61,854 nt of DNA. Source: Lachnospiraceae bacterium. Its GTDB lineage: Bacteria; Bacillota; Clostridia; Lachnospirales; Lachnospiraceae. Location of the stretch: the NCBI GenBank assembly GCA_024680815.1, contig JAILBQ010000127.1, positions 1-61,854 of the forward strand, read 5' to 3'. Within the stretch, counting starts at the first letter, position 1. Each line of letters opens with the position of its first letter. The translations under genes were made by a program, and so were the position numbers. The notes beneath the pieces are model-generated. The model worked only from the letters and a program-made list of their open reading frames with translations, made no database searches and was not told the DNA's origin. Positions 14,738-24,088 of the stretch are shown piece by piece.

Positions 14738-16921
14738 TTATGGCTGCAATGCGGCCCGGCACGCCTTTAATAACGCCCGGTACCTTTTAATAAACGTTTC
14801 ATGGTGCTCTGATACATAGTCCTTCTTTTCTTCCCTGAGAGCAAACTCCAGCTCGCGGGCTTCCCGGGAGACTTCCTCAGCCCCGATAGTCAGAAGATTC
14901 CCCTTAACCGCGTGTACGGTGACCAGATAATTATCCCAGTCCTCTTCTTTCAGCTGGTCGTCAAGGATGTGATCCTTCGCCCGTTTGACAAATTTTGAAA
15001 TCGTCGAAATATAAAAAGCCGAATCGTTCAGGCAATAGCTCAGTCCCTTTTCGACGTTGAGCTCGGGAATGTTCCGGAGAGCGGAAAGAACCGCCTCGTT
15101 TTCCCCTTCCGTTTCCTGCTCCTTTTCACTTTGCTTTCCGGAAACCCCGCCCGCGGCACTCTTTTCTCCGGCGGCATCCTTCGAAGCTTCCCCGTTTTCC
15201 TTTCCGTTCTCGATTATCTTCCCGGAAGGCAGATACTTTCTCAGCATTTCCTCCAATATCCGGGGCGAAACCGGTTTGGCCAGAAAATCATCAAAGCCCG
15301 CGGCAGTATATTCAGCCTTCGCGCCGTTTAAGGCATTGGCTGTCAGGGCGATCATGACCGTTTCCTTTCCGCCCGGCATTTTCCGGAGCTTTTCCATCGT
15401 TTCCACGCCGTCCATTACCGGCATCATATGGTCGATGAAAATCACGTCATAATCATGGCCGGCAAAACACACCATGGCTTCCGCTCCGCTCATAACGCAT
15501 GTTACGTTATCGCTGTAGGGATGCAGCAGCCCTGCGGCCACATCCAGGTTCATTTCATTATCGTCCACAACCAGGATTCCGGCCTCGGGAGCCCGGAACG
15601 AAGCCTGAAAAGCCTTTACCGCACCGGGAGCAGCCTTTTTCCTGATTTCGCCTATCCCCTCCCAGTTCTTAACCCTGCTTATTATATCAAAGGTAAATTT
15701 CGTTCCCTCGCCGTATACGCTGAAAACCCTGATTTTACCGCCCATCATTTCCACAAGGCTTCTGGAAATCGCCAGTCCCAGCCCGGAGCCCTCGATTGCC
15801 CGGTTCCGCCTGGTATCCACCTGCGAAAAACTGCTGAAAAGCTTTGCCTGATCCTCTTCACGGATTCCGATGCCCGTATCCTTGACCGAAAAGATCAGCC
15901 GGCAGTGCTCCTCGTCCAGCTTTTCCTGCCGCAGACGCAGGGTGATTGAACCTTCCTTCGTGAATTTTACCGCGTTTCCGAGGATATTGATAAGTACCTG
16001 CTTTACCCGTACCTCATCCCCGGTAAGATTTTCCGGAAGGGAAGGCGCGATATCAAGAACCAGCTCCGTCTGGGTTTCCTGGAGACGTATCCTGGTCATT
16101 GCCGCCACATCGTTTATCAGGGAGGAAAGCTTATAGTCATCTTCTACGATTTCCATTTTCCCGGATTCAATCCTTGAAAAATCCAGGATGTCGTTAATTA
16201 TCGAAATAAGCGTCCTGGAGGCGGATTTAATCATGGCCGCATGGCGTTTTGCCGCCTCGTCATCGCTGTCCCGGAGTATAAATTCCGCCATGCCGCTTAT
16301 GGCATTCATCGGAGTACGGATTTCATGGGACATATTGGCCAGAAAATTGCCCTTCGCAATATCAGCAGCTTCCGCCCGCTCTTTCGCGTCCACGACCTGG
16401 GTCATATCCACAAACATGATATTCAGACCGATTACGACGCCGTCCTGCTTCATGCTCTTTACGTTGACCTGAAGATCCTGGCGCTGTCCGAAAAAATCTC
16501 CCTGAATCAGATAGCTTTCAATAAACTCCCCGGCCAGGGTTTTTTCGCATTTTTCGAGAAAGTCCTCCAGCTCCTCATCAGGAAATATCCCGTCGAGAGC
16601 TTCTTTTAAATGGACACCGGCCTGTATCCGGGCCCGGTTGCAGCTGCCGAACTGGTAATATATGTCGGAGGTCATGACGGTGAAAAGCTTTTCGTCAGTA
16701 AGAATAAGGAGATAGGGCGAGGTTTTTAAAAGCTGACGGGTATAGAAAACCTGGCGGGCATTTTCCCGCTGAATGAACTCCTGGGCATGAACGGCCTGTT
16801 CATTAGCCATTCTGAGGATTTCGTTATCCTTTGATTTATGCTTAAGCTCACGCTTCAGCTTTTTTATTTCCAGCTTCAGCTTTTCAAGCTCTTCATTGGC
16901 AACAGGCTGTGCCTCTCCCAT
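14738..16921 (-). CDS. Hybrid sensor histidine kinase with receiver and HPt domains
   Basis: A 727-residue cytoplasmic phosphorelay kinase. In order: a charged coiled coil (about 8-60), a PAS-like region (60-175), a dimerisation/phosphoacceptor helix with His199 in NFLANMSHEIRTPMNA, a HATPase domain with VKDTGIGI and GSGLGLAI, a receiver beginning ILVVDDNEMNLD with Asp in IFIDHMMPVMDG, and a C-terminal HPt domain with VTVHAVKGNLLTIGA around residue 665. A long Glu/Lys/Gly linker separates receiver and HPt. There is no membrane segment, so input likely comes from the FIST protein encoded upstream. The ATG at 16921 follows AGGAGGG; the longer frame would overlap the FIST gene. Confidence 0.93.
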   Translation of the reverse strand: MGEAQPVANEELEKLKLEIKKLKRELKHKSKDNEILRMANEQAVHAQEFIQRENARQVFYTRQLLKTSPYLLILTDEKLFTVMTSDIYYQFGSCNRARIQAGVHLKEALDGIFPDEELEDFLEKCEKTLAGEFIESYLIQGDFFGQRQDLQVNVKSMKQDGVVIGLNIMFVDMTQVVDAKERAEAADIAKGNFLANMSHEIRTPMNAISGMAEFILRDSDDEAAKRHAAMIKSASRTLISIINDILDFSRIESGKMEIVEDDYKLSSLINDVAAMTRIRLQETQTELVLDIAPSLPENLTGDEVRVKQVLINILGNAVKFTKEGSITLRLRQEKLDEEHCRLIFSVKDTGIGIREEDQAKLFSSFSQVDTRRNRAIEGSGLGLAISRSLVEMMGGKIRVFSVYGEGTKFTFDIISRVKNWEGIGEIRKKAAPGAVKAFQASFRAPEAGILVVDDNEMNLDVAAGLLHPYSDNVTCVMSGAEAMVCFAGHDYDVIFIDHMMPVMDGVETMEKLRKMPGGKETVMIALTANALNGAKAEYTAAGFDDFLAKPVSPRILEEMLRKYLPSGKIIENGKENGEASKDAAGEKSAAGGVSGKQSEKEQETEGENEAVLSALRNIPELNVEKGLSYCLNDSAFYISTISKFVKRAKDHILDDQLKEEDWDNYLVTVHAVKGNLLTIGAEEVSREARELEFALREEKKDYVSEHHETFIKRYRALLKACRAALQP

Positions 16922-16943
16922 CTTTCCCTCCTGATAAGCGCTC

Positions 16944-18143
16944 CTACAGCGCCAGTATTGCAAAGGTAAAGTTATGGAACATATTATAATCCCGCTCCTT
17001 CTTCTCTCCCTTCACGGGACAGAACTCTCCGTAGGCGTACAGCCCCAGCAGTGAAAAGCCTTCGGGAAGGCTGCTTTTGCAGGCCTCCGCCTCCGCCCTT
17101 GTGTTGCTGGCAAGAGCAAGGAACCTGGCGGCGCAGGTTGAGCAGAGCAGGGTATGATATTCATAATCTTCCTTATCCATCTCCTGCCTTATGTCCTCAA
17201 AGGCCTGCCGGACGGACTCCTGAACATCATCCCGGTTGATAAAACCGATCCTTAACAGAGAACCCTCCGGCATGGAACCCAGAAAAACGCCGCTGTCATT
17301 ATTATGATTTAAAAAGGACAGCACCCGTGCCGCTTCCACATGGTCGCCGTCCTCTTTCGGTATCGAGGTCACGAAGGGAGTAAGAATATAATCTCCCATT
17401 ACGTCGGTTTTATCTGTTGTAAAACCGGCTTTATTCATAGCTTCAAGAAACGTGCTGTCTCCGAGCCTGAAAACCTGGTTGCTGTCCGATTTTGTCACTT
17501 CATAGGAAAAATTCGCCAGATTTTTTACCGAATTGACACAGACGTATTTCGGTCTGATATTACCGGAAACAAGAGCTAACACCTGGCCGTTTTTCACTTC
17601 TTTTCCATTGAAAAATACCCTGCTCCGGGTAAAATTGAAGCCGTCGGAGGCCAGGCCGCCGAATACCGGGATGTCTTTTCCCGCCGCGTCACTGATAGCC
17701 CGGTCAACATCATCCCCGGACACATGGGTCTCTTCCATAACGGGGCAGCCATAGGTGACGGCCAGCTTTTCTCCGCCCTCCAGACTGTCGGAAAGGGAGC
17801 GATAGAGTTTCGCCAGCTCTTCGCGGTAGTTGTCCTGATTAATTATTCCCGTGACCCCGGCCGCAAAGCTGCAATCGTCCGCGCTCATTATAAGCAGGGA
17901 AATGCCGGAGCCGCAGTAGCCTTCCGTGCCGAGAAGCATTGCCATGGCAGTGCAGCCGATAATCGGAAACTTCCAGCGTTCGGAAAGCAGACCGTAAAGC
18001 CCGGTATAGTCCGTCTCATCCTCCACCATGAGGATTCCCAGGGAATGCTCTTTGAAATCAAAACCCTCTGCCTGGGAAAACAGCTCTTTCGCCGCATCCT
18101 CCAGATCATCGATTTCGTCCGTATATAAAGTTACAGAATCCAT
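16944..18143 (-). CDS. FIST-domain sensor protein
   Basis: A 399-residue soluble protein with an N-terminal FIST domain (FPIIGCTAMAMLLG, ISLLIMSADD, VFGGLASDGFNF) and a C-terminal FIST_C domain (IRIGFIN-like strand, LLCSTCAARFLAL, GLYAYGEFCPV). FIST proteins bind small ligands, probably amino acids, and are usually encoded with signalling enzymes. Here the kinase gene begins 22 bases downstream and the HD-GYP regulator follows. A hydrophobic start, membrane anchor or signal peptide is absent. GGAGG precedes the ATG. It is the first gene of the operon. The ligand cannot be predicted from sequence. Confidence 0.9.
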   Translation of the reverse strand: MDSVTLYTDEIDDLEDAAKELFSQAEGFDFKEHSLGILMVEDETDYTGLYGLLSERWKFPIIGCTAMAMLLGTEGYCGSGISLLIMSADDCSFAAGVTGIINQDNYREELAKLYRSLSDSLEGGEKLAVTYGCPVMEETHVSGDDVDRAISDAAGKDIPVFGGLASDGFNFTRSRVFFNGKEVKNGQVLALVSGNIRPKYVCVNSVKNLANFSYEVTKSDSNQVFRLGDSTFLEAMNKAGFTTDKTDVMGDYILTPFVTSIPKEDGDHVEAARVLSFLNHNNDSGVFLGSMPEGSLLRIGFINRDDVQESVRQAFEDIRQEMDKEDYEYHTLLCSTCAARFLALASNTRAEAEACKSSLPEGFSLLGLYAYGEFCPVKGEKKERDYNMFHNFTFAILAL

Positions 18144-18223
18144 GGATATCCTCCGTGCTCCCCAAACCTTATTATATCAAAGATATCCTGTATTGTGGGA
18201 CTAAAAATTACAATCTTTTATAT

Positions 18224-19198
18224 TCAATAAACAGTATCTGCGGATATCACTCCTTTATTCACGCTGAAACGCCAGATGGAGTGGCCGGGAATGCGGTGTT
18301 CGGTGAGATAATAATATCCGTCGATATGCGTTATGTAATAGGGCGTTCCGCCTCCGATGAAATACCTGTAGATATCCTCGTAATTGTTGTCGGCGAGCCC
18401 TTCCAGCGATGAACATCTTATAATGGTGGCGCTGTCCTGGTTCCAGTTATCGTCCGTGGAAACGGTAATATAAAATTCATTCTCAATCGGGGTCAGCTGC
18501 ACCATGCCGGCAAGCTTTCCGGGAACCGGGTAGGAAGCCGTTATTTCAAAGGAATCCAGGTCGGCTTTAAGAATTTTACTGTTTCCGGAAACAAAATAAA
18601 TATCATTGCCGATTATAGTGAAGGAGCGCACGTAAACCCCGTCAAGCTCGGGGATTGAGAGGATTTCAGCAAGATAAACCCGGGAGGATCCCTCTTCGCG
18701 GCGGAAAAGGTACATCTGGCCGCTCATTGAGCACCAGCAGTAAAAGGTGGCGTTCTCCTCGTGATAGACGATATAGTGAGGGCGGGACGTGATATTCTCA
18801 AATTGCTGGGTCAGAAGAAATTTCCCGTCCTCCTTTTCGAAAACAAGAACCCGCTCGTTTTCCGTATCATCGGCCAGATAGACCTCTCCGTCGCCCGCCA
18901 GCGTGTGTCCCCTGTTGATAGCGTCGGTCATGACGGTCCATTCGCTCAGCGGGTCTGTAAGATTGTCGTTGTATATAATCTCATTGTGGTAACAGTCCAC
19001 AATGAACCAGTCGTCGCCGATCTTTGTTATCTGCGTGGGTATGGACAGGTCTGAACAGGGATTTTTCCGCGGCTTAAGGTCTCCCGCCGCCTCAGTCTTA
19101 TCCTGAACAAGGATTTCCGATTTTCCGGCGTCTTTTGCACCGCACGCCGACAGCATGATAACAAGGAGAAGCGGCCAGAGCTTAAACAGGCGGCGCAT
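18224..19198 (-). CDS. Lipoprotein with probable beta-propeller-like domain, unknown function
   Basis: A 324-residue exported lipoprotein. The signal peptide RRLFKLWPLLLVIMLSACGA has a clean lipobox with the modified cysteine at residue 19. The mature part consists of repeated short strand pairs such as DDWFIVDCYHNEIIY, NDIYFVSGNSKILKAD and DGYYYLTEHRIPGHSIWRF, which suggests a beta-propeller. I do not recognise a named family. The ATG at 19198 is preferred; a TTG seven codons upstream would extend the signal peptide. The gene stands between the FIST operon and a divergently transcribed GG-leader peptide and seems to be its own unit. Confidence 0.75.
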   Translation of the reverse strand: MRRLFKLWPLLLVIMLSACGAKDAGKSEILVQDKTEAAGDLKPRKNPCSDLSIPTQITKIGDDWFIVDCYHNEIIYNDNLTDPLSEWTVMTDAINRGHTLAGDGEVYLADDTENERVLVFEKEDGKFLLTQQFENITSRPHYIVYHEENATFYCWCSMSGQMYLFRREEGSSRVYLAEILSIPELDGVYVRSFTIIGNDIYFVSGNSKILKADLDSFEITASYPVPGKLAGMVQLTPIENEFYITVSTDDNWNQDSATIIRCSSLEGLADNNYEDIYRYFIGGGTPYYITHIDGYYYLTEHRIPGHSIWRFSVNKGVISADTVY

Positions 19199-19398
19199 AT
19201 CCCGGGCCGCCCATCGCAACAGTCTTGATCATATTATCCTCCATTATGTCTGTCTATGAATTGATCCTGAGGATTAGATTATCAGATAACAGCGCGCTTT
19301 TCAATGGAGGGCTCTTTCGGAAGAGCCGGTTCGGCGGCACCTTTTCCTCCTTTTATAAGGTAAGTTTTTCTGCCGCGGCGTGATTTCAGTCGTATCAA

Positions 19399-19428
19399 TG
19401 GACAGATGACAGGATGATAAGATATAAT
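19399..19428 (+). promoter_or_regulatory. Sigma-A promoter of the small GG-leader peptide
   Basis: TGGACA (19399-19404) and TATAAT (19423-19428) are separated by 18 bases, one mismatch from consensus overall. The peptide ATG lies 27 bases after the -10 box, with AAAGGAGG between. Together with the terminator at 19716 this makes a single-gene transcription unit. Confidence 0.7.
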
Positions 19429-19455
19429 CTATACGCTGTAAAAGGAGGCATTATT

Positions 19456-19698
19456 ATGAATGACATGAACAGACTGAATGATAACGCTCTGGATCAGGTT
19501 TCCGGAGGAGCAATCTTTGAAGCATCCGGAATCAGCGGGCATGACCCGAAAAATCCGTGGGAGGTCTTAAACGAAAAGGGTGAAGTTCTGGACAGAGCTG
19601 CCACCAGGGATGACGCCATCTGGCTTGCCGGAAAGAACGGAGTCAGCCGCGACGAAGTAACGTGGGATGATGTTCTGAAGATGCGGGGACTGAAATAA
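19456..19698 (+). CDS. Small peptide with double-glycine leader
   Basis: An 80-residue protein. Its start, MNDMNRLNDNALDQVSGG, resembles bacteriocin and RiPP leaders that end in Gly-Gly (17-18). After the GG come AIFEASGISG and a 50-residue charged part with PWEVLNEKGEVLDRAA and finally WDDVLKMRGLK. The pattern WEV, then a glycine turn, then W and R seven residues apart, also occurs after the GG of the Nif11-type protein at 4868-5278. There is no cysteine, so no lanthionine or disulfide is possible. The ATG at 19456 follows AAAGGAGG. The gene has its own promoter and terminator. Nothing for export or modification is adjacent. It could equally be a small cytoplasmic protein. Confidence 0.75.
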   Translation: MNDMNRLNDNALDQVSGGAIFEASGISGHDPKNPWEVLNEKGEVLDRAATRDDAIWLAGKNGVSRDEVTWDDVLKMRGLK

Positions 19699-19715
19699 AA
19701 ACCTGCTGTAACACA

Positions 19716-19750
19716 GGGCGGCGCGGAAAACCGTGCCGCCCTTTTATTTT
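19716..19750 (+). terminator. Rho-independent terminator after the GG-leader peptide
   Basis: GGGCGGCGCGG (19716-19726) pairs with CCGTGCCGCCC (19731-19741), one G-T wobble, loop AAAA, followed by TTTTATTTT. It is strong in the plus direction and may also help end upp transcripts arriving from the other side. Confidence 0.85.
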
Positions 19751-19783
19751 GAACGTTAAAAATATTTTGTCGTTTGCAGCAAA

Positions 19784-20419
19784 TCAGATCGTTCCGAAAA
19801 TCCGGTCGCCGGCGTCGCCGAGACCCGGCATAATATATGCATGTTCGTTCAGACACCTGTCCAGATGACCCACGTAAATCTGAATATCCGGGTGGCTGGT
19901 CTTAAGCCGCTCCAGCCCCTCCGGAGCCGCGATTATGCACATGAACTTAATCTTGATCCCGCCATGCTCCTTTATCATACGGATGGCGTCGCAGGCGGAG
20001 CCGCCGGTGGCCAGCATCGGGTCGGTCACCACTATGGTTCTTTCCTCGATGGGGTTCGGAAGCTTGCAGTAATATTCCACAGGTTCGTGGGTTTCGGGAT
20101 CACGGTAAAGACCGATATGCCCCACCTTTGCGGTAGGGGTCAGGGCCAGTATCCCGCTCACCATACCGAGGCCGGCGCGAAGAATCGGCACCACAGCCAG
20201 CTTCCGGCCCGCTATAACCGGAGTCATACATTTCTCAATCGGTGTTTCCACCTCGATTTCCTTTAAGGGCAGATCGCTTAAGGCGTCATACCCCATCAGC
20301 ATTCCGATCTCCTCTACCAGCTTGCGGAATTCGTTGGTTCCGGTACCCTTGTCCCGAAGCATCGAAATTTTGTGCTGAACAAGCGGATGAGAATTGATAA
20401 ACACGTTTTTGTCTGCCAT
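19784..20419 (-). CDS. upp: Uracil phosphoribosyltransferase
   Basis: A 211-residue salvage enzyme that makes UMP from uracil and PRPP. The PRPP-binding loop [16 protein letters not shown], the early PILRAGLGM and the C-terminal [13 protein letters not shown] uracil-binding segment are all present. Length is normal. It is encoded 32 bases after the uracil permease in the same direction, a common transport-plus-salvage operon. The ATG is preceded by AAAGGAG. Confidence 0.97.
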   Translation of the reverse strand: MADKNVFINSHPLVQHKISMLRDKGTGTNEFRKLVEEIGMLMGYDALSDLPLKEIEVETPIEKCMTPVIAGRKLAVVPILRAGLGMVSGILALTPTAKVGHIGLYRDPETHEPVEYYCKLPNPIEERTIVVTDPMLATGGSACDAIRMIKEHGGIKIKFMCIIAAPEGLERLKTSHPDIQIYVGHLDRCLNEHAYIMPGLGDAGDRIFGTI

Positions 20420-20451
20420 GATAATCTCCTTTCAATGTTCCTTTTTAAGGA

Positions 20452-21840
20452 TTACTTTTTCTCCTGCATTTCCTCCGTCAGGCTTTTTCCCTGGGCAATT
20501 TCCAGGTTCACTCCCGTAGCGTTCGGCTCGTCCTCTTCAAACTGATAGTCCTTGCCCGGCAGAATCGCGTTGAGCACTATTCCCACAAGAGAACCGGTGG
20601 CAAGGCCGGTGAAGGAAATCGATGCGTTGCCGATATTCCAGAGAAGTGCTCCCTGAGCGGAATAATTGATTCCTATGGAAAGCACCAGGATAAGCGCCGC
20701 GATTATGACATTTCGTCCCCTTGAAAAATCCACCCTGGTTTCCACTATGTTGCGGACTCCGACCGCTGATATCATGCCGTAAAGCACGAGTGAAATTCCG
20801 CCGATGGTGGCTCCCGGCATCACCTCTATGACTGCCGCAAATTTCGGACAGAAAGAAAACAGAATGGCTAAAAGGGCCGCTACACGGATCACAAGCGGAT
20901 CGAAAACCTTTGTCAGCGTCAGAACCCCTGTATTTTCCCCGTAGGTCGTGTTGGCGGGAGCGCCGAAGAGAGCTGCGACAGCCGTCGCCAGGCCGTCACC
21001 GGTCAGTGTCCTGTGAAGTCCGGGATCTTTAATAAAGTTTTTGCCCACAGTAGAAGAAATGGCGGAAATATCCCCGATATGCTCCATCATGGTGGCGAAG
21101 GAAATCGGTACTATTGTAATAACGGCCGTTATTATCAACGAGGGATTGATCACTCCTCCGGAAAAAATTGAAAATACCGTTCTGGACCAGTCGATCGGGA
21201 ACCCGAACCAGGGCGCCTCCGCCACAGGAGAAAAATCAATCTGTCCGGTGACGGCCGCCACAAGGTAGGAACCCACCACACCCAGAAGAATCGGGACAAT
21301 CTTTATCATTCCTTTTCCCCAGATGTTGCATACTATTACAATGAAAATGGCCACGACGGCAATTCCCCAGTTTGTGGAGCAGTTTTCTACGGCGGACTGG
21401 GACAGATTCAGTCCGATAGCTATGATAATCGGACCCGTGACCACCGGCGGAAAGAATTTCATGACCTTATTTGCGCCGTAGGCCTTGAAAAGAGCGGCCA
21501 GCACAAGATACATCAGTCCGGCGACAGCCACGCCGAAGCAGGCATAGGGCAGAAGCTCCTTTTCCCCGTTTGGAGCAATCGCCGCGTAGCCCGCCAGAAA
21601 CGCGAAAGAAGAGCCCAGAAACGCGGGTACCTTGCGCTTTGAAATCAAATGAAATAAAAGCGTCCCGAGACCCGCGAACAGCAGAGTCGTCGAAACGCTT
21701 AAGCCCGTCAGCAGCGGCACCAGAACCGTGGCGCCGAACATGGCGAACATGTGTTGAAGCCCCAGTACCAGAATCTTCGGCTTGCCCAGGGTTCTTGCAT
21801 CATAAATAGCGTCATCCATCAGATAGCTTTTCTTTTCCAT
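20452..21840 (-). CDS. uraA: Uracil/xanthine permease (NCS2 family)
   Basis: A 462-residue transporter with about 12 to 14 membrane segments. LGLQHMFAMFGATVLVPLL at the start, the central HIGDISAISSTVG, and FGAPANTTYGENTGVL later on are the NCS2 signature regions, the last with the Glu/Asn set typical of uracil transporters. Linkage to upp supports uracil as substrate. The first ATG is used, preceded by AAAGGGAG. No PyrR site or attenuator was recognised in the 105 bases upstream, though a GC-rich stretch there (GGCGGAGCCGCGGGAGGGCGG) could fold. Confidence 0.93.
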   Translation of the reverse strand: MEKKSYLMDDAIYDARTLGKPKILVLGLQHMFAMFGATVLVPLLTGLSVSTTLLFAGLGTLLFHLISKRKVPAFLGSSFAFLAGYAAIAPNGEKELLPYACFGVAVAGLMYLVLAALFKAYGANKVMKFFPPVVTGPIIIAIGLNLSQSAVENCSTNWGIAVVAIFIVIVCNIWGKGMIKIVPILLGVVGSYLVAAVTGQIDFSPVAEAPWFGFPIDWSRTVFSIFSGGVINPSLIITAVITIVPISFATMMEHIGDISAISSTVGKNFIKDPGLHRTLTGDGLATAVAALFGAPANTTYGENTGVLTLTKVFDPLVIRVAALLAILFSFCPKFAAVIEVMPGATIGGISLVLYGMISAVGVRNIVETRVDFSRGRNVIIAALILVLSIGINYSAQGALLWNIGNASISFTGLATGSLVGIVLNAILPGKDYQFEEDEPNATGVNLEIAQGKSLTEEMQEKK

Positions 21841-21946
21841 AACTCCCTTTCCGCCGCCCTCCCGCGGCTCCGCCTTTTAAAGCGTCCTCCTCCCATTACA
21901 CACTTCTTTAACTATATCACCTCCCCATGACTCTGTCACAGGTTTT

Positions 21947-24088
21947 TTATTCCAGTTTTGAAGATACGGTATAAGTGCCGTCCGCGATTTTTTCGCTCAG
22001 CTCCTCAAGCGGCATGGGCTTTCCGAAAAGATACCCCTGAAGCCGGCCGCACCCTTCCTTCCTCAGAAACTCCGCGGCTTCCTCGGTTTCCACTCCCTCA
22101 GTCAGCGACTTCATTCCTATGCCGTCCGCAAGGCTGATGATAGTATCCAGGATAATGCGGGATTTCCCGTTCTTTTCAAAATTTGTCAGAAACTTCATGT
22201 CGATTTTCAGGACGTCGAAGCTGAAGTCCTTAAGCACGTTCAGCGAGGAATAGCCGGAGCCGAAATCATCCAGCCAGATGGAATAGCCGTCGGCGTGGAA
22301 CCTGTCCATGGATTTTTCCAGAAGACCGGTATTTTCGTTAAGGGCGCTCTCCGTCACCTCCACATGCAGATAGTCTTTCGGAATACGGTATTTTTCCACA
22401 TAACCCTCCAGAACCGAAACCGCGTCCATCAGCTCAAAATCCAGCCTGGAAAAATTCAGGGATACGGGCACAACCTTTTTCCCTTTGTCCATGGCTTCCC
22501 GCATATCGCGGCATACCTGTTCGAAAATGCAGGCATCCAGCTTATGAATCTGTCGGTATTCCTCCAGTACGGGGATAAAAACTCCGGGCGAGAGGAAGCC
22601 GTATTTGGGGTCATCCCACCGGGCAAGCGCCTCCAGCCCGCACATTTCCCTTGTGTCCGACCAGACCACAGGCTGGTAAAACACTTTGATATGCCCGTTT
22701 TTTACGGCACTGTCCACATGGTTCACGATATACTGGTTCTTGTGGAAGCGGCTGTCCACCTCTTCGTCGTATTCCTTGTAGTTAAGATTATATTTATTTT
22801 TGATCCGGCTGCAGGCATAGCGGGCGCTGTCCACCGCCATTCTGGGATCCACGTCGCGGGAGGGCGGCCGGAAGCCTCCCACCTTGAGCTCCAGATATAT
22901 TTCGGAATCATTGCTGCGAACCACATCCCGAACGCGTTCCGTCTTCTCCTCCACCCCGGAGACATCCGTGAGCACGGCAAAATGGTCATCTGCCTGTCTG
23001 GCAACCGGATCCCCCGTGAAGGTATCCCGGATTACCTCGGCCAGTTTCTGAAGATACTCATTACCGGCCTGATAACCGAACTGGTCATTGTAGGTTTTGA
23101 AGTTTTCTATATTGAGAAAGAGAAATATTTTCCGGGAGAAATCCACCGAAGGGTCATTGAGTACCTCAACCGCTTCCTGGTTGAAATAGAACATGTTGTG
23201 AATGCCGGTAAGATCGTCCTCCTGAATCACGCGGTTCAAGGTTTTGTTTGCGTTGATAAGCCCCTCGTCCTTTTCGGACTCCAGCCTCCGCTGGTGATAA
23301 ATACTGATGCTTATCATCGCCAGTACTATCCAGAGGATGAAAAAGTTTATGCTGTCGCCGTCCTTAACCTTCCCTCCCGCGGCGTCTATGGCCTCAAGAT
23401 GCGGGAGCCAGAGATAGTAGAAATAAAGAAAGGTTGCCCCGAGAAGGATCAGCGACACATACGGCTTCCAGATCAGCATACAGGCCACAAAACTTACCAT
23501 CGTGATAAAACAGAGAATCTGGCGTTCCCGGCTGATATCGTATAATGAAGTCTCGATTCCGAAACCCAGACAGATCACGGCAAAAATGATATTAAGCATC
23601 TGCCCGTAAATATCCGTCCGGAATTCCTTTTTCCCGATTATCAGTTCGTATATCAGATATGAAAAGGCCAGAGCTATCAGCAACAGATGATATTTCATGC
23701 CGAAAAACAGCTGGCCGGTAGTCATCTCCGCCCCGTGCAGTATGACATACCGGGCTATCATCACCGCATCCAGCGCAATCACCGCCGCGGAAATAATTTT
23801 TCCGGCTGTAAAGTTTTTCTTTCCGGCGCCATAACGCCAGGCAAAAGTAAGAAGGATCAGTCCTGCGGAAAAAAGAATCAGATAGTTTGTCTCCCCGTCG
23901 AAATATTCAAGGGGCGTACGGCCGGGCCGCTGATGAATATACCGCAGGATCATCCAAAGCTCCAGCACCACCACCATAAAGGACATGTAAATGCCGGTGC
24001 GGATATTTGTTTCATTAATATATTGCTTCTGATACCGGGAGCTTTTTGAAAATCCCAGCTCCTTTACGGCCCATCTGAAGAAGTTCAT
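21947..24088 (-). CDS. Membrane c-di-GMP phosphodiesterase, degenerate GGDEF plus active EAL
   Basis: A 713-residue protein. Residues 30-270 hold about seven to eight membrane segments. A GGDEF domain follows (DLTGIHNMFYFNQ), but its signature is RQADDHF, so cyclase activity is unlikely; it may bind GTP as a regulator. The EAL domain is complete: EALARWDD, EVTESALNEN, LDDFGSGYSSL, DVLKIDMKF and EGVETEEAAEFL. It is therefore expected to hydrolyse c-di-GMP at the membrane. The ATG overlaps the DUF4349 gene stop by four bases, giving a two-gene operon. With the HD-GYP regulator this makes two phosphodiesterases and no intact diguanylate cyclase in the window. Confidence 0.92.
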   Translation of the reverse strand: MNFFRWAVKELGFSKSSRYQKQYINETNIRTGIYMSFMVVVLELWMILRYIHQRPGRTPLEYFDGETNYLILFSAGLILLTFAWRYGAGKKNFTAGKIISAAVIALDAVMIARYVILHGAEMTTGQLFFGMKYHLLLIALAFSYLIYELIIGKKEFRTDIYGQMLNIIFAVICLGFGIETSLYDISRERQILCFITMVSFVACMLIWKPYVSLILLGATFLYFYYLWLPHLEAIDAAGGKVKDGDSINFFILWIVLAMISISIYHQRRLESEKDEGLINANKTLNRVIQEDDLTGIHNMFYFNQEAVEVLNDPSVDFSRKIFLFLNIENFKTYNDQFGYQAGNEYLQKLAEVIRDTFTGDPVARQADDHFAVLTDVSGVEEKTERVRDVVRSNDSEIYLELKVGGFRPPSRDVDPRMAVDSARYACSRIKNKYNLNYKEYDEEVDSRFHKNQYIVNHVDSAVKNGHIKVFYQPVVWSDTREMCGLEALARWDDPKYGFLSPGVFIPVLEEYRQIHKLDACIFEQVCRDMREAMDKGKKVVPVSLNFSRLDFELMDAVSVLEGYVEKYRIPKDYLHVEVTESALNENTGLLEKSMDRFHADGYSIWLDDFGSGYSSLNVLKDFSFDVLKIDMKFLTNFEKNGKSRIILDTIISLADGIGMKSLTEGVETEEAAEFLRKEGCGRLQGYLFGKPMPLEELSEKIADGTYTVSSKLE

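Noticed and set aside
19310..19327. Hairpin GGCTCTT-TCGG-AAGAGCC as a terminator
   Set aside because: No gene on the plus strand ends just before it and no T tract follows closely; it lies between two divergent start regions.
22295..23545. 416-codon open frame antisense to the EAL protein
   Set aside because: Antisense to a full-length, motif-complete gene; no start site and no recognisable domain.
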